From: 2-02-FULL-66-22 sp964576535
GTDB lineage: Bacteria; Methylomirabilota; Methylomirabilia; Methylomirabilales; 2-02-FULL-66-22
Assembly: GCA_964576535.1 (NCBI GenBank)
Contig: CAZNWB010000026.1
Coordinates: forward strand, 1-39,378
DNA length: 39,378 bases
Direction: 5' to 3'
This document shows, one piece after another, positions 8,899 through 18,081 of this stretch. A program made the translations under genes and the position numbers. Within the stretch, counting starts at the first letter, position 1. Every line of letters starts with the position of its first letter. The notes beneath the pieces are model-generated. The model made no database searches and had not been told where the DNA came from. It saw only the letters and a program-made list of their open reading frames with translations.

Positions 8899-10017
8899 TC
8901 ACGTTCTGAGCGCCAGCTTGATCTGGAGGAGGCGGGTCACCCCGGTGTGGGTCAGCAGGCCCTTGAACGCCTCGCCCTCGAACACCAGGAGGCGACCGTG
9001 ACCCCCCTGCAGCATCTGCTGGAGGGCCTCCACGGCGTCGGCTCCGGGCGCTGTCCGCACCGGCGTCTCCACCGGCAGCGCCACGGCCTGCACCGAGACC
9101 TGATCGCGCTCCTCGGGAGGGACCGCCTTCACCTGGGCCAGCTCCAGGAGTCCCACCACCCGCCCGCTCCGTACCACGGGGAAGCCGCCATAGCCGTAGC
9201 GGAGGAAGTAGTCGCGGATGGCCTCGGACACGGGGAGGTGGGCCGGGATCGCCACGGGATCGGCGGTCATCAGGTCCCGCACGCGCAGCCCCGAGAGCGC
9301 CTCCTTCAGCCACACCTGCGCCGAGGACGCCTGGGCGGCCTGGAGCAGGAAGAGGCCGATCAGGAGCTGCCAGAGGGCCGAGCCCGTCTGCCCGGACAGC
9401 AAGCCGAAGATTCCGCCGACGATCAGGACGTAGGCGAAGAACCGACCCGCCCCGGCCGCGGCGCGGGTGGCCCGGGGCAAATCCCCCCAGGTCCGCCAGA
9501 GGGCGGCCCGCAGGATGCGACCCCCATCCAGGGGAAACGCCGGGATCAGGTTGAACAGGACCACCACCCCGTTCAGCATCGCCAGGTAGCCGGCCACGGC
9601 CGCCGCCCCGGGCTGCCGCGCCAGGGCGCCCGCCAGGAGCCCAAAGCCAAGGAACAGCAGCGCGCTCACCGCCGGTCCCGCGATGGCAATGCGGAACTCC
9701 GCCCCGGGTCCCGGCGGTTCGGCCTTCAGCTCGGCCACTCCCCCGAAGGCGAAGAGGACGATGCGCTGGGTTTGCACGCCCTCGCGGCGCGCCACCAGGG
9801 CATGTCCAAGCTCATGGGCCAGGATCGAGGCGAAGAGCAGCAGGGCCGCCAGGATGCCCTTGGACCAGTAGCTGCCCGCCGGCAGATCCGGGACGGCCTT
9901 GGGAAAATAGCCGGTGGCGAGGCTCCAGGCGAGGAGGGCGAAGACAATCGCCCAACTGAAGTGGAGTTCGAGCGGGATGCCCGCGATCGTTCCGAGCCGG
10001 ATACAGCCGCTTTTCAT
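8899..10017 (-). CDS. Site-2 protease family (M50) metalloprotease with CBS domains
   Basis: A 372-residue intramembrane zinc protease. The zinc motif is HELGH (H68, E69, H72) and the third ligand lies in NLIPAFPLDGGRI (D164). About six membrane segments fill residues 10-230. A C-terminal cytosolic CBS pair (about 245-365) begins RVRDLMTADPVAIPAHLPVS, so activity may respond to a nucleotide or ion, as known for M50B members with CBS domains. The start at 10017 has GGAGGG six bases upstream and overlaps the preceding stop (ATGA), indicating coupling. An in-frame ATG five codons earlier (MEGRAM) is possible. Last gene of the minus-strand run that starts with the riboswitch; its substrate is unknown. 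Confidence 0.92.
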   Translation of the reverse strand: MKSGCIRLGTIAGIPLELHFSWAIVFALLAWSLATGYFPKAVPDLPAGSYWSKGILAALLLFASILAHELGHALVARREGVQTQRIVLFAFGGVAELKAEPPGPGAEFRIAIAGPAVSALLFLGFGLLAGALARQPGAAAVAGYLAMLNGVVVLFNLIPAFPLDGGRILRAALWRTWGDLPRATRAAAGAGRFFAYVLIVGGIFGLLSGQTGSALWQLLIGLFLLQAAQASSAQVWLKEALSGLRVRDLMTADPVAIPAHLPVSEAIRDYFLRYGYGGFPVVRSGRVVGLLELAQVKAVPPEERDQVSVQAVALPVETPVRTAPGADAVEALQQMLQGGHGRLLVFEGEAFKGLLTHTGVTRLLQIKLALRT

Positions 10018-10556
10018 GGCTCGTCCCTCCATCCCTGCTGACGGGACCCGGCTCGGGCCGGCTCGCGAGCAACGTTCCCCAGGCTCCGCGGAGCGCGGCG
10101 CACCGTGCTGCCGATGACCAGCCCTGCGGTGATGAGGACCAGGTTCTTGAAGGCGTATTGACCCTCCAGGGTGGGCAAGAGCGGGTTGCCTCCCTGAAAC
10201 GCTTCCTGCGGCAGGAGGAAGAACACCTGGAAGGTGCCGGCGGCCTGCAGCCAGAGCAGGAAGAGGGTGGCCCGCAAGATCAGCGGATGGGTGAAGAGAA
10301 GCCCCGCGCCGATCAGGACCTCCCAGGTTCCAATGAACACCAGTGCCGTTTTCGGCGGCAGCCAGAACACCGTCCTCACCACCAACTCGGCCGCGGGACT
10401 GGCATTGATGAGTTTCAGTCCACCGAACCAGAGGTACACGATGGCAACCGCCCAGCGCAGCAGGTGAATGCCGTAGGCGGACATGAACCCCACCAGCGCA
10501 TGGTCCAGGCGGTCGAACCACGAGACACAGAGTGTGCGGAGGTTGGAACAAACCAT
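10014..10556 (-). CDS. DoxX-like/DUF417-like small membrane protein
   Basis: A 180-residue integral membrane protein with about four helices: LRWAVAIVYLWFGGLKLI, TALVFIGTWEVLIGAGLLF, ILRATLFLLWLQAAGTFQVF, and FKNLVLITAGLVIGSTV. The pattern (GxxK in the first helix, E in the second, EGQYAFKNLVLI near the end) fits the DoxX/DUF417 (YkgB/RclC) group, whose biochemical role is unsettled. The C-terminal tail is charged. The stop overlaps the start of the M50 protease gene by four bases, so the two are coupled. Function inferred only at the family level. Confidence 0.75.
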   Translation of the reverse strand: MVCSNLRTLCVSWFDRLDHALVGFMSAYGIHLLRWAVAIVYLWFGGLKLINASPAAELVVRTVFWLPPKTALVFIGTWEVLIGAGLLFTHPLILRATLFLLWLQAAGTFQVFFLLPQEAFQGGNPLLPTLEGQYAFKNLVLITAGLVIGSTVRRAPRSLGNVAREPARAGSRQQGWRDEP

Positions 10557-10595
10557 AATCCCTCCCTTACGAGGTCAGCGGCAATGTGTCGTATC

Positions 10596-11312
10596 TCAAA
10601 ATCCCATCCAGGTCAGCCCCGCCTCGCCGACCCACACCAGCGAGGCGAGATAAACCCAGGTCAGCCCCGACATGAGATAGCCGGCCAGTATGACGGCGCC
10701 GTCGTCCTCCATCATCCCCGCCGCCACCAGGACGATCGACCAGGCCGGGATGGCGTTGGTAAACGGAATCGGGAGGGGAAGGCTTAAGACGAAGGCGCTC
10801 AAGAGGATCGCGAGACCATTCAGGAAGCGGAACGAGGCCCAATCCTTGAAGAATCGCAGCCTCGGATGAAGGACCTTTTCGAGACGGGTCGAGATGGCCA
10901 GGCCCGCGTTGATGATTTTGGAGAGGGTCGGATAGGGGATCTCCACTTCCAGGAGACGGCGCGGAAGCCGCGGCCGTTTTCGGAAGGCGATCCGGAGTCC
11001 GAAGAACATCAGGACCAGGCCGAATGGCGTGGAGAGGCCGGGGAGCGGAATGGGCGTGCAGAACGGCAATGCCAGAACGATCACGAGGACATCGAGCCCG
11101 CGTCCTCGGAGGATTTCCATGACCTTTCCGATCGTCACCCCCTTGCCGTCGGCATGTTCCAGGATATGTTGGAGATCTTCCGAGAGTCGTGTGGGGAGAT
11201 GGCCCAGCCCCGCTTTCACAGCGCCCACCGTCTCGTCATACTCGCCTTCATGATCATCTTCACCACTGGGTGATTGTAGCAAAGGAAAACAGCAGGTCAC
11301 GAGCCATGCCAC
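10596..11312 (-). CDS. exoD: ExoD family membrane protein
   Basis: The product (238 residues as drawn) matches the ExoD family, named for an exopolysaccharide gene of rhizobia but of unknown mechanism. The core starts at RLSEDLQHILEHADGKGVTI and includes ILALPFCTPIPLPGLSTPFG-like sequence with the family's LPxxxPxPxPGLST motif, then several membrane helices. The start is uncertain. The ATG at 11312 is upstream of a TACAAT that could be a -10 element, so translation may begin at a GTG about 28-32 codons later (in ETVGAVKAG). It lies four bases after terC in the same direction. Confidence 0.85.
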   Translation of the reverse strand: MAWLVTCCFPLLQSPSGEDDHEGEYDETVGAVKAGLGHLPTRLSEDLQHILEHADGKGVTIGKVMEILRGRGLDVLVIVLALPFCTPIPLPGLSTPFGLVLMFFGLRIAFRKRPRLPRRLLEVEIPYPTLSKIINAGLAISTRLEKVLHPRLRFFKDWASFRFLNGLAILLSAFVLSLPLPIPFTNAIPAWSIVLVAAGMMEDDGAVILAGYLMSGLTWVYLASLVWVGEAGLTWMGF

Positions 11313-11316
11313 CCTG

Positions 11317-12354
11317 TCAGGGTGTCCGCCGAGCAGGGCCAGGCGTCACGCCCCGGGGCTTCCGTATCAGGAAGGAGAGGATCACCGACGCGGCGATCAC
11401 GGTGCCGATGATGCCAAGGGAGTAGCTGATGGGGAACTTCCCCCCGTACCAGGGGTTCAGCCACACCATCTTCAGCCCCACGAAGATCAGGACGACCGAC
11501 AGGCCATACTTGAGCATATGGAACTTGTCCACGGCCCCCGCAAGCATGAAGTACATGGCCCGGAGACCCAGGATGGCGAACACATTGGACGTGAAAACGA
11601 TCAGCGGCTCGTCGGTCAGGGCATAGATCGCGGGGACGGAGTCCACGGCGAAGATGATGTCGGTCACCTCCACGAACAGGAGGGCGATGAACAACGGCGT
11701 GGCGTGCGGCACGCCGTTCAGCCGGACGAAGAAACGCTGACCGTGAAACTCCGGGGTCACGGGGACGAATCTGCGGAACAACCGAATGACCGGGTTCTTC
11801 TCCGGATCGAGGCCCTTTTCGGGTGCGAACATCATCTTGAGGCCGGTGAAGATCAAGAAGGCTCCGAAGAGCCAGACGATCCAGTGGATCTGCATGAGCA
11901 CGGACCCCAGGGCGATGAACACCGCCCGGAACACGAGCGCCCCAAGGATCCCGTAGAAGAGAACCCGGTGCTGGTACTTCGTGGGGACGGCGAAATAGCT
12001 GAGGACCAAGACGAAGATGAAAATATTGTCCACCGAAAGGGAATACTCAACGATGTATCCGGTCAGGAACTCCAGGGCGGTGTCCCGGGCGGCGGCCGTC
12101 GGGTCGAAGCCGGGAAATCCAGCTAGCCGGGGATCCTGGGGAAATTTCCACAGGGCGTATTGGTACAACCCATACGCGAAGGCGAGCGCCAAGCTTACCC
12201 ATACGGCGCTCCAGGTGGCGGCTTCGCGAAAGCTGACCTCATGGGCGTCCCGGTGGAAGACGCCCAGATCGAGGGCGAGGAGCAGCAACACGAAGGCCGT
12301 GAAGGCCGTGTAGAACCACCAGTACTGTTGGAAGGGGAACAGATCAACGGGCAT
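11317..12354 (-). CDS. TerC/Alx family membrane protein, probable Mn2+ exporter
   Basis: A 345-residue TerC-family protein with seven to nine membrane helices. Conserved acidic helices are visible: LLALDLGVFHRD near the N-terminus, EYSLSVDNIFIFVLVLSYFA, and FVEVTDIIFAVDSVPAIYAL. Family members under yybP-ykoY control (E. coli Alx, B. subtilis YkoY/MeeF) are implicated in Mn2+ export and in supplying Mn2+ to exoenzymes. The start at 12354 (MPVDLFPFQQYWWFYTAF) was chosen because Alx-type proteins begin shortly before WWxYTAF; an ATG at 12396 would add 14 residues. GGGAGG lies 13 bases upstream. It stands 243 bases after the DksA-like gene in the Mn-riboswitch unit. Confidence 0.92.
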   Translation of the reverse strand: MPVDLFPFQQYWWFYTAFTAFVLLLLALDLGVFHRDAHEVSFREAATWSAVWVSLALAFAYGLYQYALWKFPQDPRLAGFPGFDPTAAARDTALEFLTGYIVEYSLSVDNIFIFVLVLSYFAVPTKYQHRVLFYGILGALVFRAVFIALGSVLMQIHWIVWLFGAFLIFTGLKMMFAPEKGLDPEKNPVIRLFRRFVPVTPEFHGQRFFVRLNGVPHATPLFIALLFVEVTDIIFAVDSVPAIYALTDEPLIVFTSNVFAILGLRAMYFMLAGAVDKFHMLKYGLSVVLIFVGLKMVWLNPWYGGKFPISYSLGIIGTVIAASVILSFLIRKPRGVTPGPARRTP

Positions 12355-12540
12355 CAGTGCTGGGACGCCTCCCTGGTGGTGGTCAGACTCATCCAAAAAA
12401 TTTCACCGCAGAGCCCGCAAAGACCGCAACGGCTCACGGGATCTCATGAGAACGGAGCCCCACGGCCGTCCAGACTCTTCCCAACGATCGCGCGGGACTT
12501 CGATGCCCCTGGCCAGGGAATGTCGGGGCTTTCCTTGCGC

Positions 12541-12561
12541 ACCAACGGCGAAGCCGTTGGT
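12541..12561 (-). other. Strong hairpin between dksA-like gene and terC
   Basis: A nine-base perfect stem (ACCAACGGC/GCCGTTGGT) with a three-base loop, 37 bases past the DksA-like stop. No T run follows, so it is not a standard terminator. It may protect the upstream message end or set a dksA:terC ratio. Confidence 0.6.
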
Positions 12562-12597
12562 ACCGGCGCCCTCTGCGGTGCAATTGCAGCGAGTGGA

Positions 12598-13002
12598 TCA
12601 CCCTCGCCTGGTTCGGAGGGTGCGGCGTTCCGCTTGCTCGGCGCAACGGAGGCAGAGGACAGCCTCCGGGACAGATTGAAGGCGCGCGGGCGGGATCGCC
12701 TTGCCGCACGCCTCGCAGAGGCCGTAGGTTCCTTCTCGGATCTTCTCCTCGGCCCTGGCCAGCACCTTGAGTCGCTGGATCAGGGCTTCACGGGCCTTCA
12801 GCGCCTCCTCCTTGGCCATGGCCTCCTGAACGGTGTCCAAGGTATCCGAGGTCGGGGTGTTGTCGCCCGTGAGCTGTCCCTGCTCCCGGAGCCCGGTCCC
12901 GCGATCCAGGGCGGCCAGGCGAGCCTGGAGGGACTTTCGTTCCGCTAAGATGCGGGCGGCCTGTGTGTTCTGCGCCCGTGCGTTCTTGGTTGCCCGACCC
13001 AT
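12598..13002 (-). CDS. DksA/TraR-type zinc-finger protein
   Basis: A 134-residue DksA-superfamily protein. DksA binds the RNA polymerase secondary channel and works with ppGpp. The zinc finger is C96-x2-C99-x17-C117-x2-C120 (CEACGKAIPP to CLRC). A coiled coil spans about 20-90, and the tip carries D53-T-L-D56-T-V58, matching the DxxDxA tip motif except that A is V. The start at 13002 has a perfect AGGAGGT site; an upstream ATG at 13047 would begin inside the leader terminator. First gene behind the predicted Mn riboswitch, followed by terC. Could be a true regulator or a weakened paralogue. Confidence 0.9.
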   Translation of the reverse strand: MGRATKNARAQNTQAARILAERKSLQARLAALDRGTGLREQGQLTGDNTPTSDTLDTVQEAMAKEEALKAREALIQRLKVLARAEEKIREGTYGLCEACGKAIPPARLQSVPEAVLCLRCAEQAERRTLRTRRG

Positions 13003-13045
13003 GGCATACCTCCTATCTCGCTCCAGACCAGATGTGGGTCGAAGC

Positions 13046-13080
13046 AAAAAAACCTCTTGCGCCTTGGTTGCGCAAGAGGT
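13046..13080 (-). terminator. Riboswitch-linked intrinsic terminator
   Basis: Read on the minus strand: an 11-base perfect stem ACCTCTTGCGC/GCGCAAGAGGT (13080-13070 with 13062-13052), seven-base loop, then six to seven T. Its 5' strand is the same sequence that closes the aptamer P1 stem, so terminator and aptamer exclude each other. It ends about 44 bases ahead of the DksA-like start codon. Confidence 0.92.
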
Positions 13081-13187
13081 CTCGATCCGCGGACTCTCGG
13101 GTCCCCGCCGGCGGGCCGGACCCCCCCCATTGGTGGGATCGTCCTGACGGCCTCGCCAGACCGTGGGGTGACCTACTCCCCTCTTGT
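13073..13187 (-). promoter_or_regulatory. yybP-ykoY (Mn2+) riboswitch aptamer
   Basis: The transcript from about 13187 begins GACAAGAGGGGAGTAG. It holds the yybP-ykoY hallmark GGGGAGTAG, an internal CCGTCA segment inside ACGGTC/GGCCGT pairing, and the 3' hallmark GGATCGAGACC. P1 pairs CAAGAGG (13186-13180) with CCTCTTG (13079-13073), and an inner GATCC/GGATC pairing is possible. Ligand-stabilised P1 would block the adjacent terminator, an ON switch. The downstream terC gene is a classic member of this regulon. Family call is from memory of the consensus and has not been tested with a covariance model. Confidence 0.85.
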
Positions 13188-13193
13188 CACCGC

Positions 13194-13222
13194 AAGATAG
13201 CGAGCTAACACGGGCGCGTCAA
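13194..13222 (-). promoter_or_regulatory. Sigma70-type promoter of the riboswitch operon
   Basis: On the minus strand, TTGACG (13222-13217), a 17-base spacer, then TATCTT (13199-13194). The predicted start point (about 13187) falls on the first bases of the aptamer P1 stem, which strengthens both calls. Confidence 0.75.
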
Positions 13223-13404
13223 CGAAAAGGGGCGTGCCTTGAGTTCACCTGCAAGACATCCCAGGCCAACCGCGTCCGCTGCGCCCTGAAGATCTCGGCC
13301 AGGGACAGGTGGCAGCCACGGGCCACCCCCAGACGATCCTGGAGATCGTGGATCAGGCCCTGTCGCGCCACGGCTTCCGGGCCTAGCCCGCCTTTGTCTC
13401 CCAG

Positions 13405-13542
13405 TCACGCCAGGCGGATAATGCGCTCGCCGGGATGCATCAGGGAGATGGCCGGGGCCAGCCAGCCCCGCAGGTTGCTGGTGGTCAGGAACCGGGTCTT
13501 GACGTACTCGCGCCCGTTCTGCCCGAGGCGCCGGGCGGGCAT
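13405..13542 (-). pseudogene. C-terminal remnant of a GT4 glycosyltransferase/trehalose-synthase-like protein
   Basis: The frame reads RRLGQNGREYVKTRFLTTSN then LRGWLA and ends ERIIRLA. This is the usual C-terminal end of GT4 glycosyltransferases and trehalose synthases (GxxGRExVxxxFLxTxxLxxxL). Only about 45 residues remain, just downstream of glgB on the same strand. The same frame continues past the stop to 13219 with an unidentified stretch (GPEAVARQGLIHDLQDRLGV). Suggests a larger glycogen/trehalose locus has decayed. Confidence 0.6.
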
Positions 13543-13606
13543 GCAGGCGTCAACCGGATCCCAGGTGCACCCAGCGGATAGGGAGTGCCTGACCGGGTTC
13601 TCATCC

Positions 13607-15853
<2,247 letters not shown>

Positions 15854-15878
15854 CGTGTCCCTCGCGGGCTCCCCGGGG

Positions 15879-15983
15879 TCAGAAATCCGCCGGGAGAAGC
15901 CGGGTGCGGATGTAGCCGAACCCCGTCATGACCACGACAACGGCGGCGAGCGAGAGGAGCGTCAGCTTCGTGGCAATGCGCAT
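15879..15983 (-). CDS. Small single-pass membrane peptide, possibly a truncated sensor kinase N-terminus
   Basis: A 34-residue frame, MRIATKLTLLSLAAVVVVMT then GFGYIRTRLLPADF, with one membrane helix and a basic start. This resembles the first segment of membrane histidine kinases or HAMP receptors (M-x-x-x-T-K-L-T-L), but the rest is missing. It starts ten bases after the LapA-domain gene stop. It could be a real small protein or a truncated gene; evidence is thin. Confidence 0.35.
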   Translation of the reverse strand: MRIATKLTLLSLAAVVVVMTGFGYIRTRLLPADF

Positions 15984-15992
15984 GGCCGCAAC

Positions 15993-16262
15993 TCATGCTG
16001 GTGGATGGCGAGGTGATTCGGGCGACGTGGAGGGTGGCGACGGCTGGGCGGCGCGCAGTCCGTCGAGTTCCCGCATCAATTGCCGGAGCCGGTGGCGATC
16101 CCGGATCCATCCGGGAAGGCCGAGGAGCGAGGCGAGCGCGGCTCCGGCGGCGACGGCGACCAGGATGACGACCACGAGGGAGGTCTCCGCAGACCAGATC
16201 CCGAACCGCAAGGTCGCCGGCCCGGCGTTTTGGATGGCGAACACCGCCACCAGGATGGCCAG
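15993..16262 (-). CDS. LapA-domain (DUF1049) membrane protein, 5' end in assembly gap
   Basis: The visible 90 residues read LAILVAVFAIQNAGPATLRF, then a second helix SLVVVILVAVAAGAALASLL, then a charged coiled stretch with RDRHRLRQLMRELDGLRAAQ and a Pro/Ser-rich tail. Two helices with FAIQN between them are typical of the LapA/DUF1049 domain, found in E. coli LapA, which helps control lipopolysaccharide. The gene's start lies in the N gap at 16263. A GTG at 16250 is in frame but would remove part of the first helix, so the true start is probably upstream. Confidence 0.8.
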   Translation of the reverse strand: MAILVAVFAIQNAGPATLRFGIWSAETSLVVVILVAVAAGAALASLLGLPGWIRDRHRLRQLMRELDGLRAAQPSPPSTSPESPRHPPA

Positions 16263-16362
16263 NNNNNNNNNNNNNNNNNNNNNNNNNNNNNNNNNNNNNN
16301 NNNNNNNNNNNNNNNNNNNNNNNNNNNNNNNNNNNNNNNNNNNNNNNNNNNNNNNNNNNNNN
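16263..16362. other. Assembly gap (100 N)
   Basis: Exactly 100 N, the conventional size for a scaffold gap of unknown length. It cuts the LapA-domain gene and may hide its promoter. Confidence 0.99.
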
Positions 16363-16402
16363 GTTTAAGGTAGGCGGGCCGTTCGAGGCCTGGAGGGACA
16401 GG

Positions 16403-17260
16403 ATGGCTTCCCGCAAGGGATGGCTACGGCGCGTGGGCGGGGAAATCGCCCGCCGGCTTCGCGAGCACGACCTGATGATGATGGCGGCCGCCATCGCCTT
16501 CTACTGGCTGCTGGCCTTCATCCCGCTCCTGCTTCTGGGGACGTCCGCCATCGGGTATCTGCTGGGATCCTCCGACCGGGCTGTGGACGAGGTGATGGCG
16601 GCAGCGCGACGGGTGATCCCCCGGGCCACGGGCCGGGATGTGGAACAGTTTTTCCGGGCGTTGATCCAGAGCCGGCATGTGACGGGCATCCTGGGGGTCG
16701 GCTTCCTGCTCTGGGTGTCCATGGGCGTCTTCGGGATCATCACCAGCTCCCTCACCGCCCTGACCGCCGGCCGGGAGACCCGGTCGTATCTGCGGCGCAA
16801 ACTGATTGCCTTCGTCTTGATGTGCACCGTCGGATCCCTGCTGCTGGTCGCCGTGATGGGCGGTTGGGTCCTGGCCGCCTGGCCCGGCATCCAGGAGCTG
16901 GCGGGGGTGCGTCTGACGCTGCCGGCGTTCCTGACGGATCCCAATTTCCCCCGCTATTTCACCTCGATTCTGATGGGAATCCTCTTGACGATCATCTACC
17001 TCGTGGCGCCGGTGCGGGACATCCGCTGGCCCGCCGCCGTGGCTGGCGCCACCGTGGCGGCCCTCCTCTGGCACCAGGCCAAGGTGTTCTTCAACTGGTA
17101 TCTCACCCACTACGCCCGCCACAGCCTGTTCTACGGGATCCTGGGCGGGTTCATCGGCCTGGTCCTGTGGATCTTCTACACGGCCATCATGCTGCTCTTC
17201 GGGGGTCTCCTGGCCGACGTCCTGGACCGCGGCGGCCGGCCCCCGAAGAACCAGACCTGA
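16403..17260 (+). CDS. YihY/BrkB family membrane protein
   Basis: A 285-residue inner-membrane protein of the YihY/BrkB (UPF0761) family, once thought to be RNase BN; its true role is unknown. The N-terminal HDLMMMAAAIAFYWLLAFIP is the family signature (AAxxxxxFxxxAxxPL), followed by about six membrane helices and the ending GLVLWIFYTAIMLLFGGLLA. The start at 16403 is just past the N gap; its upstream sequence is short and shows a weak ribosome site. The last 45-60 bases of this gene recur in decayed form at 21094-21138 and 23774-23837. Confidence 0.92.
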   Translation: MASRKGWLRRVGGEIARRLREHDLMMMAAAIAFYWLLAFIPLLLLGTSAIGYLLGSSDRAVDEVMAAARRVIPRATGRDVEQFFRALIQSRHVTGILGVGFLLWVSMGVFGIITSSLTALTAGRETRSYLRRKLIAFVLMCTVGSLLLVAVMGGWVLAAWPGIQELAGVRLTLPAFLTDPNFPRYFTSILMGILLTIIYLVAPVRDIRWPAAVAGATVAALLWHQAKVFFNWYLTHYARHSLFYGILGGFIGLVLWIFYTAIMLLFGGLLADVLDRGGRPPKNQT

Positions 17261-17289
17261 ATCCCGCCCTGGCCCAACCGCGCCGAAGC

Positions 17290-17318
17290 TTGACTTCACG
17301 GAGGCTGCGTGCTACGAA
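17290..17318 (+). promoter_or_regulatory. Possible promoter for the toxin-antitoxin pair
   Basis: TTGACT (17290-17295), a 17-base spacer, and TACGAA (17313-17318). The -35 is good and the -10 poor. It lies between yihY and the predicted toxin gene. Confidence 0.35.
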
Positions 17319-17395
17319 AGCCGCATTGCCGCTGCGGTTCTGCACTTACAGTAAGCGCCTCAGATGCGCATTGCAGCCGACAAAAGGACTAAGGT

Positions 17396-17680
17396 GTGCT
17401 CGTCAGGGATCGTCACGGAAATAGCATCCGTTTGACCGAGGAGCGATGGACCCATATCGTTCAATATCACCCTGAGCTTGAGGAGCACCAAGAGGAGGTT
17501 CTGGCGACCATTCGGTTTGGCCGGCGGCGACAAGATCCCCTGGACCCGCTGAAGTACAAGTATATTCGCCCCTGTTTGACCTTGCCCTTTGGGATGACGC
17601 ACATTGTGGTGGTTGTCCGAATGGGCCGGGCACCGTTTGTGCTGACGGCCTACGGAGTGGAGAGATATGTCAGGTCGTAA
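17396..17680 (+). CDS. Predicted toxin, nuclease-fold-like small protein
   Basis: A 94-residue soluble protein starting at a GTG with AAGGA eight bases upstream. It has RLTEERWTHIVQYHPELEEH, a KYKYIRPCLTLPFG segment, and ends HIVVVVRMGRAPFVLTAYGV then ERYVRS. The W-x-H-I...H-P-E-L start and the VVVxxxxxPFVLTAY end resemble small proteins of the PBECR/DUF4258 kind (BECR-fold nucleases, RelE relatives), many of which pair with DUF2283 proteins. It overlaps the DUF2283 gene by 14 bases, the usual arrangement of toxin-antitoxin pairs. Family assignment is tentative; the role is inferred mainly from the pairing. Confidence 0.6.
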   Translation: MLVRDRHGNSIRLTEERWTHIVQYHPELEEHQEEVLATIRFGRRRQDPLDPLKYKYIRPCLTLPFGMTHIVVVVRMGRAPFVLTAYGVERYVRS

Positions 17681-17942
17681 GGGAACTCTTCAGAAGATCA
17701 ATTTCAGCTATGACGAGGACGCGGATGTCATGTACTTCTTCATCGGGCGACCGAAACGGGCGAAGACCGTTGAGGTCGGTAACGACTTCGTTCTCCGACT
17801 TGAACCCCGGACCGGACGAGTTATTGGGCTTACGGTCCTTGATTTTTCAAAGCATTTCGATCTGAAAAGCCTGAAAGCCAGGATGCCCTCGCGCGGCACG
17901 TTTGGCCCCGAAACCCTCTTGCGAAGTCTCGCCTCTGCCTGA
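17667..17942 (+). CDS. DUF2283 domain protein, predicted antitoxin
   Basis: A 91-residue protein with the DUF2283 pattern: INFSYDEDADVMYFFIG, then a middle KTVEVGNDFVLRLEPRTGRV and IGLTVLDFSKHF. DUF2283 proteins are small, of unproved function, and often lie next to DUF4258-type putative toxins. The ATG at 17667 has GGAGTGGAGAG just ahead and lies inside the end of the upstream gene, so the two are coupled. A basic, glycine-containing tail (MPSRGTFGPETLLRSLAS) follows the domain. Base composition is a little lower in GC than neighbouring housekeeping genes, in keeping with mobile modules. Confidence 0.75.
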   Translation: MSGRKGTLQKINFSYDEDADVMYFFIGRPKRAKTVEVGNDFVLRLEPRTGRVIGLTVLDFSKHFDLKSLKARMPSRGTFGPETLLRSLASA

Positions 17943-17981
17943 GCGACGGGAGTCTTCGGCGGCCCGCTGGCCGAGCGCATG

Positions 17982-18081
17982 NNNNNNNNNNNNNNNNNNN
18001 NNNNNNNNNNNNNNNNNNNNNNNNNNNNNNNNNNNNNNNNNNNNNNNNNNNNNNNNNNNNNNNNNNNNNNNNNNNNNNNNN
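17982..18081. other. Assembly gap (100 N)
   Basis: 100 N. The left flank (17943-17981) shows no recognisable gene; the right flank holds a possible transposase remnant, which may explain why assembly broke here. Confidence 0.99.
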
